DNA from: a filamentous cyanobacterium CCP2 | GTDB lineage: Bacteria; Cyanobacteriota; Cyanobacteriia; Elainellales; Elainellaceae | Direction: 5' to 3' | Assembly: GCA_003003615.1 (NCBI GenBank) | Contig: PVWD01000003.1 | Coordinates: 23,930 to 87,929 of the forward strand | DNA length: 64,000 bases | Shown: positions 57,982-64,000 of the stretch, one piece after another | Layout: each line of letters begins with the position of its first letter | How positions within the stretch are numbered: the stretch's first letter is position 1 | The notes under the pieces: model-generated | Told to the model about the DNA's origin: nothing | Databases searched by the model: none | Seen by the model: the letters and a program-made list of their open reading frames with translations, nothing else | Program-made: the position numbers and the translations under genes

Positions 57982-59571
57982 ATGAACGATCGCATCCTTT
58001 ACGTCCGTCTCCCCTGTAATCCGATCTTCCCAATCGGTGTTGTTTATCTGGCAGATCATGTCCATAAGCTGTTTCCCGATGTCGAACAGCAAATTTTTGA
58101 CTTAGGCACAGTTCCTCCCCTCGACTTTGCCTCTGCCCTCGACCAGTGCATTGATCAGTTCAAGCCAACTCTTTTGGTGTTTTCATGGCGAGACATTCAG
58201 ATCTACGCACCCGTTGGCGGGAGAGGCGGCAACCCGCTACAAAATGCATTTGAGTTTTACTACGCCCGCAATCCCTTTGTGAAACTGCGTGGGGCACTGG
58301 GCGGCTTACGGATGGTCAGTTCTTACCTAACAGAACTTTGGCAAAATCAAAGCCTAATTAAGCGCGGTTTTAAAAGAGCTAAGCGATACAACCCAGAGGC
58401 GCAGCTTGTGGTGGGTGGTGGTGCGGTTAGCGTTTTTTATGAGCAACTTGGAAAGGTGCTGCCGCAAGGAGCGATTATTTCGGTGGGTGAAGGTGAAGTC
58501 TTGTTAGAACGGCTGCTGCAACGGCAAGATTTTTCCGATCAACGCTGCTACGTTGTGGGGGAAACCCAGCCCCGCGATCGAATGATTCACGAACAGCCCA
58601 GCCCCCTGGAAAAAACCGCTTGCGATTATGACTACATTGCCAAAATTTGGTCAGACTTTGGCTACTACTTGCAAGATGGAGATTTTTATGTAGGCGTACA
58701 AACAAAGCGCGGTTGTCCCCATAACTGCTGCTACTGCGTTTACACCGTTGTAGAAGGTAAACAGGTTCGCATTAATCCGGCTGATGAAGTGGTCAAAGAG
58801 ATGCAACAGCTCTACGATCGCGGAGTCCGAAACTTCTGGTTTACTGATGCCCAGTTCATTCCGGCTCGTCGCTTCATGGATGATGCCGTCGAACTGCTGC
58901 AAAAGATTGTGGATGCAGGCATGACGGATATTCACTGGGCCGCCTACATCCGCGCCGACAACCTCACCCCGCAACTATGCGACCTGATGGTCAAAACTGG
59001 CATGAACTATTTCGAGATCGGCATTACCAGCGGTTCTCAGGAACTCGTCCGAAAGATGCGGATGGGCTACAACCTCCGTACCGTGCTGCAAAACTGCCGT
59101 GATTTAAAAGCGGCTGGTTTCAATGATCTAGTTTCAGTTAATTACTCTTTTAATGTGATTGACGAAACCTTTGACACCATTCGCCAAACCGTTGCCTACC
59201 ACCGAGAGCTAGAGCGGATCTTTGGAGCCGACAAAGTGGAACCGGCCATCTTCTTCATTGGGTTGCAGCCCCACACCCATTTAGAAGACTATGCCTTCAA
59301 GCATGACATTTTAAAGAAAGGCTACAACCCGCTAGCGATTCACCTGCCTTGGGTGGCTAAAAAACTGCTCTGGAACCCAGAACCCCTCGGCTCGTTCTTT
59401 GGCGATATTTGCCTGCAAGCATGGCGACGCAACCCAAATGATTTTGGGCGAGAGGTCATGAAAATTTTAGAAGAGCAGCTTGGCGTGGCGGATTTGGAAG
59501 AGGCATTAACTGCCCCTATTCAGTCGGATACTGCTAAACCGGAACGATCGATCGTGGGTGCTTCAAAATAG
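57982..59571 (+). CDS. B12-binding-type radical SAM protein ('photosystem II high light acclimation' type)
   Basis: 529 residues. The N-terminal ~200 residues form a cobalamin-binding-like Rossmann region (PIGVVYLADHVHKLFP, PTLLVFSWRDIQIYAP, AQLVVGGGAVSVF). The radical SAM domain follows with the cluster motif RGCPHNCCYC (CxxxCxxC, ~244-251), then AAYIRADNLTPQLCDLM and FEIGITSGSQELVRKMRMGY, typical of B12-dependent radical SAM enzymes. I recall cyanobacterial homologues being annotated as photosystem II high light acclimation radical SAM protein; the reaction is not known. The start is supported by the conserved opening DRILYVRLPCNPIFPIG. Confidence 0.82.
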   Translation: MNDRILYVRLPCNPIFPIGVVYLADHVHKLFPDVEQQIFDLGTVPPLDFASALDQCIDQFKPTLLVFSWRDIQIYAPVGGRGGNPLQNAFEFYYARNPFVKLRGALGGLRMVSSYLTELWQNQSLIKRGFKRAKRYNPEAQLVVGGGAVSVFYEQLGKVLPQGAIISVGEGEVLLERLLQRQDFSDQRCYVVGETQPRDRMIHEQPSPLEKTACDYDYIAKIWSDFGYYLQDGDFYVGVQTKRGCPHNCCYCVYTVVEGKQVRINPADEVVKEMQQLYDRGVRNFWFTDAQFIPARRFMDDAVELLQKIVDAGMTDIHWAAYIRADNLTPQLCDLMVKTGMNYFEIGITSGSQELVRKMRMGYNLRTVLQNCRDLKAAGFNDLVSVNYSFNVIDETFDTIRQTVAYHRELERIFGADKVEPAIFFIGLQPHTHLEDYAFKHDILKKGYNPLAIHLPWVAKKLLWNPEPLGSFFGDICLQAWRRNPNDFGREVMKILEEQLGVADLEEALTAPIQSDTAKPERSIVGASK

Positions 59572-59619
59572 ATAGAAAGATGCAAAACATGATCACATCG
59601 TACTGATCACATCGTACTA

Positions 59620-60237
59620 ATGAGCTTTTATTCACAGAAAATTCTCCCTTACCTGCTGGACTGGGCCATGTCAGACAGTGCCTATGGCGAATACCGGCGG
59701 GCAGTCCTGTCGGAGGTACAAGGAGAAGTGCTGGAAATTGGCTTTGGAACAGGGCTAAACCTTTCCTACTATCCAGAGCAGATTCATAAACTGGTGGCGA
59801 TCGATGCAAATCCTGGAATGAATGCTTTGGCGCGAAAGCGGGTCGAAAACGCTCGGATCACCGTCGATCATCGAGTTTTAAATGGGGAAAGCCTGCCCAT
59901 GGCAGATGGGAGCTTTGACAGTGTGGTTAGCACCTGGGTGTTGTGCAGCATTGCCCAGGTAGAGCAAGCTCTCCAAGAGGTATATCGCGTTTTGAAGCCA
60001 GGAGGACGCTTCTTTTTTGTTGAGCATGGCTTGAGCAACGAGCCAACGGTTCAGGTTTGGCAAAACCGTCTGACTCCCCTGCAAAAAGTGATTGCCGATG
60101 GCTGCCACTTCAACCGCAACATCCGCAAGCTGGTTGAACAGCAATTTGAGCAAGTCACCATAGACGAATTCTACGCTGATAAAACCCCAAAAATTGTAGG
60201 ATACCTCTACAAAGGTATTGCTACAAAGAGAGAATAG
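59620..60237 (+). CDS. Class I SAM-dependent methyltransferase
   Basis: 205 residues with methyltransferase motif I VLEIGFGTGLNLSYYP, an acidic residue at the end of strand 2 (VAIDANPGM), motif II-like GSFDSVVSTWVLCSI and motif III VYRVLKPGGRFFFVEHG. The short length and EHG motif resemble UbiE/phospholipid-type methyltransferases of the Methyltransf_11 group. The substrate cannot be deduced. It lies 48 bases downstream of the radical SAM gene on the same strand and may be co-transcribed with it. Confidence 0.82.
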   Translation: MSFYSQKILPYLLDWAMSDSAYGEYRRAVLSEVQGEVLEIGFGTGLNLSYYPEQIHKLVAIDANPGMNALARKRVENARITVDHRVLNGESLPMADGSFDSVVSTWVLCSIAQVEQALQEVYRVLKPGGRFFFVEHGLSNEPTVQVWQNRLTPLQKVIADGCHFNRNIRKLVEQQFEQVTIDEFYADKTPKIVGYLYKGIATKRE

Positions 60238-60322
60238 TTTTCTTACTTTTGAAAAATTTGCGTTTGGGCTGGGCAACCTAAGCTTTAATGAGTAGTGTCA
60301 TTGGGGTGGGGGTAAAGTTCAG

Positions 60323-61774
60323 ATGGCGCATGACCGCGTTTGCACTGGCATTCGAGGACTGGACGAGGTGCTACACGGTGGGCTGGTTCCTGGACAAACT
60401 TATTTAATCCGAGGTGGCCCTGGAACTGGCAAAACAACGCTGGGGTTGCACTTTTTGGCAGCAGGAGCCGCAAACCAAGAGAAAACGCTTTTCATTACCC
60501 TGGGAGAAACGTCTGAGCAAATTTGTCGGCATGGACATTCTTTAGGCGTGCAGATGGACGACATTTCGTTTCTTGACCTCAGCCCCACTCCAGAGTTTTT
60601 TACAACCAGCCAAACCTACGACATTTTTTCACCGGCCGAAGTGGAGCGAGAACCCACCACCCAACGCATTGTTGAACAGATTGAAACCCTCCAGCCCGAT
60701 CGCCTCTTTCTCGATGCCATTACGCAATTTCGTTACCTCACCAGCGATCCATTTCAGTTTCGCAAGCAAGTTTTATCTTTTTTGCGGTTCTTGAAGGAGC
60801 GTAAGATCACGGTCTTGCTGACCTCTGAAAGCAGTGAAGATGCTCCCGACAATGACTTGCAGTTTATTTGTGATGGGGTGATCCACCTTCACTTTGCACC
60901 CAAACACCGGACGCTGCACGTTTCTAAATTTCGTGGCTCAAACTTTGAAAAGGGCTACCATTCCCTGCGAATGACAGACAGCGGTATCCTGGTTTTCCCT
61001 CGTCTCCGCCCCGAATTGCACAAGCGAAACTTTCATCCTGAACCCATTTCCTCTGGTATTCCTACCCTTGATGCATTGCTGCATGGCGGTTTAGAGCGAG
61101 GAACCGTGACTATTATTAGCGGCCCTAGCGGTGTTGGCAAAACCACGATCGGCCTTCAGTTTATGAAAGAGGCGGCCGGGCGAGGAGAGCGATCGGTGAT
61201 TTACACCTTTGAGGAAGAAATTGAGATTATTTTGCGGCGATGTGAATCAGTCAATATCCCTGCCCGAAAAATGGTAGAGCGGGGGTCGTTGTCGCTGATG
61301 AAAATTGAGCCGTTGCAATTTACGCCTGATGAGTTTGCTCAAATTGTTCGGCATGAGGTTGAGGAGCGCAACGTCCAGATTGTGATGCTAGACAGCATTT
61401 CAGGATATCGCCTGTCGCTAGAAGGAGAAAACTTGGTTAGCCATATTCACGCACTGTGCAAATATTTGGCAAATACGGGTGTGACTGTATTGCTCATCAA
61501 CGAAACCGAAGCGATCGCAGGAGAGTTCCGTGCGACGGAAGTGGGCATTACCTATTTGGCAGATAACTTTGTCTTTCTGCGGTACTGGGAACGCCGGATA
61601 CAGGGTGAGTTGGAAATTCGTAAGGCGATCGGGGTTCTGAAGAAGCGACTATCAGACTTTGAAAAAACCTTACGAGAAATTGAAATCACCCGCTACGGTA
61701 TTAAAGTAGGAGAGCCAATGCAGGGCCTCCAGGGCATTTTGAGCGAAACGCCATTCCTGCGAGACGAGCTTTAG
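60323..61774 (+). CDS. KaiC-like tandem RecA-type ATPase
   Basis: 483 residues with two RecA/KaiC domains. The first has Walker A GGPGTGKTT (~31-39) and the second GPSGVGKTT (~268-276). The second carries the catalytic-type Glu pair (YTFEEEIE), while the first reads TLGETSEQ. It lacks the C-terminal Ser/Thr phosphorylation segment of clock KaiC, so it belongs with the KaiC-like signalling ATPases (KaiC2/RadA-like 'circadian clock ATPase' group) rather than the core clock. The next genes encode a receiver and a histidine kinase, an arrangement in which such ATPases act as switches for two-component partners. Confidence 0.83.
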   Translation: MAHDRVCTGIRGLDEVLHGGLVPGQTYLIRGGPGTGKTTLGLHFLAAGAANQEKTLFITLGETSEQICRHGHSLGVQMDDISFLDLSPTPEFFTTSQTYDIFSPAEVEREPTTQRIVEQIETLQPDRLFLDAITQFRYLTSDPFQFRKQVLSFLRFLKERKITVLLTSESSEDAPDNDLQFICDGVIHLHFAPKHRTLHVSKFRGSNFEKGYHSLRMTDSGILVFPRLRPELHKRNFHPEPISSGIPTLDALLHGGLERGTVTIISGPSGVGKTTIGLQFMKEAAGRGERSVIYTFEEEIEIILRRCESVNIPARKMVERGSLSLMKIEPLQFTPDEFAQIVRHEVEERNVQIVMLDSISGYRLSLEGENLVSHIHALCKYLANTGVTVLLINETEAIAGEFRATEVGITYLADNFVFLRYWERRIQGELEIRKAIGVLKKRLSDFEKTLREIEITRYGIKVGEPMQGLQGILSETPFLRDEL

Positions 61775-61813
61775 CGGGTTTGCCGGTTCATTGAGTTTGT
61801 AGTTTCCAGGGTT

Positions 61814-62185
61814 ATGTCCAACGCACCCCATATTCTGGCAGTCGATCGCAATCAGCGCAATTTAGAGTTGCTGACGCGGTTTTTGGGGGCAGCAGGGTTT
61901 GAACTCATTACGATTCATTGCCTGAATGAGTTTGATCGCACCTTGCTAACGGCTCCATCAATTCATGCAGCACTTATTGATATTTCAGGCTTCGATCGCA
62001 CCATTTGGTCATACTGTGAACCCCTGCGCGATCGGCAAATTCCATTTTTGATTTTGTCTCCCCGAACGAGCCCCATCATTCAGCAAGAAAGCTTGGCCCA
62101 GGGGGCACACGGAATGTTAATCAAGCCCCTCGTGGTGAAAGAATTGATTGGCTTGCTGAATTGTCTGATGGGAGAGCAGCCATGA
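61814..62185 (+). CDS. Stand-alone response-regulator receiver-like protein
   Basis: 123 residues with the receiver fold. Predicted phospho-acceptor Asp56 (ALIDIS), Ser82 (LILSPRT) and Lys104 (MLIKPLVV) are in the right places. The N-terminal acidic pocket is reduced to a single Asp11 (VDRN) where two acidic residues are usual, so magnesium binding may be weakened. There is no output domain. Its stop overlaps the ATG of the histidine kinase gene, so the two are coupled, and it lies 39 bases after the KaiC-like gene. Confidence 0.78.
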   Translation: MSNAPHILAVDRNQRNLELLTRFLGAAGFELITIHCLNEFDRTLLTAPSIHAALIDISGFDRTIWSYCEPLRDRQIPFLILSPRTSPIIQQESLAQGAHGMLIKPLVVKELIGLLNCLMGEQP

Positions 62186-63291
62186 GCCGCATTTTGCTGT
62201 TGCTCTCTCAGCGAGAAAACCGCCGGCTGTTGATGGAGTGTTTAAGCCAACGTCATCAGGTGATTGTGCCGGAAGCAGAACCCACTGCTTTGAAAGCTGA
62301 CAGTCAATGGTTTGATTGGGGCAGTTTTGACTTAGGCATTTTAGATGGGCCAATGCTGACTTACCTGGGGGCAGCGGTTCAAGCCCAGAGAAACGCCATT
62401 CAGCCCATTTTTTTACCGTTTATTTTAGTAACTTCCCGGAGTGCCGTTGGGATGCTGACAGCGGATCTGTGGCAGAGCGTTGATGATGTGATTCTGACTC
62501 CAGTTGACAAACGGGAACTTCAGGCCAGAGTGGAAGTCATGCTCCGATCGCGGGAATTGTCGCTTCAGTTAAAAACGGCCAACGATCGCCTGATTGAGCT
62601 AAATGAACTGAAAACCCGCTTTATTTCGATGGCCTCCCATGAGTTTCGCAACCCGTTAACGGCGATTGTGGCTGCCACAAAACTGCTGGAAATAGACGAT
62701 TTACCCCGCGATCGCAAGCTGCGATTCCTTCAAATCATAGACGACTCCGCCAAGCGCATGACCCACCTGCTGAATGATGTTCTGGTGCTAACACGCGGCG
62801 AGCTAACCACCAAGCAATTTCGCCCTGCTCTTGTTGACCTGGCTGAGTTTTGCCAAAATTTAGTGATGGAAGCCCAACTCTCGGCAGGAGAAAACTACAC
62901 CGTGGAGTTGATCAGCCCAACGCACCCAATTGTTTATGCGGATGTCGATTTGTTACGGCATATTTTGTCTAATTTGCTCTCGAATGCGGTTAAGTATTCT
63001 CCCGATGGCGGAACTGTTTCCCTGATGCTAACCGTCCAGCCGGATACAATTCAGTTTCAGGTGAAAGACCAGGGCATTGGCATTCCGCCTGCCGATCAGG
63101 AAAAGCTGTTTGAGTCATTTCACCGCGCTGCAAATGTAGGTAAAATTCCTGGTACTGGGCTAGGACTTTCGATCGTCAAACAATGTGTTGAACTACATGA
63201 GGGGCAAATCACCGTTGAAAGCCAACCCAATCAGGGAACTACGTTTACCGTGCTGATCCCGGTTGATCCGGTGACAACAGCATCCCATTAA
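62182..63291 (+). CDS. Hybrid sensor histidine kinase with N-terminal receiver-like domain
   Basis: ATG 62182 (overlap ATGA with the receiver gene, GGAG upstream) is preferred to TTG 62161. Residues ~1-125 form a receiver-like domain (ILLLLSQRENRRLL, LGILDGPM, DDVILTPVDKRELQ) with no canonical DD pocket. A short coiled linker leads to HisKA with the phospho-His in SMASHEFRNPL and to HATPase_c with N-box NLLSNAVKYS, G1 DQGIGIP and G2 GTGLGLSIVK. No membrane segment is seen, so it is a cytoplasmic kinase, probably fed by the adjacent KaiC-like ATPase and receiver. Confidence 0.85.
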   Translation: MSRILLLLSQRENRRLLMECLSQRHQVIVPEAEPTALKADSQWFDWGSFDLGILDGPMLTYLGAAVQAQRNAIQPIFLPFILVTSRSAVGMLTADLWQSVDDVILTPVDKRELQARVEVMLRSRELSLQLKTANDRLIELNELKTRFISMASHEFRNPLTAIVAATKLLEIDDLPRDRKLRFLQIIDDSAKRMTHLLNDVLVLTRGELTTKQFRPALVDLAEFCQNLVMEAQLSAGENYTVELISPTHPIVYADVDLLRHILSNLLSNAVKYSPDGGTVSLMLTVQPDTIQFQVKDQGIGIPPADQEKLFESFHRAANVGKIPGTGLGLSIVKQCVELHEGQITVESQPNQGTTFTVLIPVDPVTTASH

Positions 63292-63411
63292 GCGATCGGC
63301 GGCAGCAATTCGCTGGATCAGTGTAAAAACCATTTGGCGTTCGCCTCGATACCTTGTACGCTATACCCTATAAGCACTCATTTCGATCCACTCATCGGCT
63401 AGGCGACCAGA

Positions 63412-64000
63412 ATGCTTGACGGCTCAATCCTGCAAAAACTGAGAGACGCTCATCGTCCGGAGCAAACCGGAAAACCCCCGCTCAACTTTGGGGTGTATTA
63501 CAAAAATACCTTGGTGGCCCTATGTCACGCCTTAGAGGATGCCATTTTAACCGCCGACTATTCTCCCCTGATGATTACCGCATTTCAACGGGGAAAATGG
63601 TACCTGGAAGAGGCAGACCGCTACGGGGAAATTGCTGAGAAATCCTGGCAAATTGCCATTATGGCGGCTCCAGAGTCTGGGTTTGCTGAGCATCCTACCA
63701 GTCAAAAGGAAAATGTTGCCCTGGTGAACTTGGCGGATTCTGACCCGGTTGCCCAGGAATGGCACTTAATTATTTTGTCACCTGACTATACGGCAATGGT
63801 GCTCTGTCAGGAGCTTTCCGAAGCAGACTATGGCAAGGACGGATTGCCCACCCACGACCTGGAACGCAAGTTTTACGGATTTTGGACGTTTGAACCCGGA
63901 CTCGTTCTGGAAACGGCAGCTCTGGCGATCGAGCATATTCATCAATACGATGCTGATTTATCTCAACGGCTGAAGCACCAGTGGCAGAATATTGCCGATC
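63412..64000 (+). CDS. DICT sensory domain protein, 3' end outside window
   Basis: The frame opens at ATG 63412, after an in-frame TAG at 63400, and runs off the right edge. The visible ~196 residues match the DICT domain (found with diguanylate cyclases and two-component proteins): QTGKPPLNFGVYYKNTLVALCHALED, MITAFQRGKWYLEEADRYGEIA, EWHLIILSPDYTAMVLCQEL and KFYGFWTFEPGLV. In cyanobacteria this domain usually precedes a kinase, GGDEF or other output domain, which would lie beyond the window. It follows the histidine kinase gene by 120 bases and probably belongs to the same signalling cluster. Confidence 0.75.
   Translation, partial: MLDGSILQKLRDAHRPEQTGKPPLNFGVYYKNTLVALCHALEDAILTADYSPLMITAFQRGKWYLEEADRYGEIAEKSWQIAIMAAPESGFAEHPTSQKENVALVNLADSDPVAQEWHLIILSPDYTAMVLCQELSEADYGKDGLPTHDLERKFYGFWTFEPGLVLETAALAIEHIHQYDADLSQRLKHQWQNIAD

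Noticed and set aside
1..64000. CRISPR array to accompany Cas6
   Set aside because: No regularly spaced direct repeats of 25-40 bases were seen on reading the window; a computed search would be decisive.

Overview
The window looks like a piece of a filamentous cyanobacterial chromosome. The octamer GCGATCGC (HIP1) recurs throughout, and several genes belong to typically cyanobacterial families: a DUF1830 protein, a CcbP-like calcium-binding protein, a radical SAM protein of the 'photosystem II high light acclimation' type, a GUN4 domain, a KaiC-like ATPase and a DICT sensor domain. All calls were made by reading the sequence; no database was searched.

Layout. 1-1258: 3' part of a cyclic-peptide-type ABC exporter. 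1.5-2.8 kb: small secreted or propeller-like unknowns. 2.9-28.2 kb: one long minus-strand run of about 17 genes encoding a conjugative type IV secretion system. These are VirB2-, VirB3-, VirB4-, VirB5-, VirB6-, VirB8-, VirB9/TraK- and VirB10-like proteins, a cell-wall hydrolase and a VirD4-like coupling protein. The run continues with a very large DNA-processing protein (methyltransferase, strawberry-notch-like helicase, MutS-I-like and TOPRIM regions) and ends in a Cas6 RNA endonuclease with no CRISPR array nearby. 28.2-29.2 kb: a non-coding control region with inverted repeats, followed by a ribbon-helix-helix-like gene. 51.5-52.9 kb: a tyrosine integrase next to a tRNA-Met(CAT) gene. Together these make an integrative and conjugative element (ICE) the best interpretation, with the tRNA end at about 52.84 kb. 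I found no relaxase, and the other end of the element is not visible.

Cargo. 29.9-48 kb is a conflict/defence-like island. It holds a tightly overlapping operon of a MoxR/ChlI-type AAA+ ATPase, a vWA/ChlD-like protein, a nucleoside-phosphorylase/CHAT-like fusion and a NACHT NTPase ending in GUN4, plus a small gene. It also has a four-helix membrane protein, a DUF4011-type SF1 helicase with a C-terminal nuclease, a second phosphorylase-fold protein behind a duplicated effector-associated-like domain, and a STAND-like remnant split by an IS630-family element. 47.9-51.4 kb holds small element genes, one with a structured leader whose hairpin covers its ribosome binding site.

Right of the tRNA (53-64 kb) is ordinary chromosome: a LysM/M23 peptidase, TrmL, DUF1830, a radical SAM protein, a methyltransferase, and a signalling cluster of KaiC-like ATPase, receiver, histidine kinase and a DICT-domain protein cut by the window edge.

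The most notable points are the conflict operon, a strongly supported 175-residue gene overprinted inside the giant ORF, the solitary Cas6 in the transfer operon, and a complete-looking secretion machine without a recognisable relaxase.
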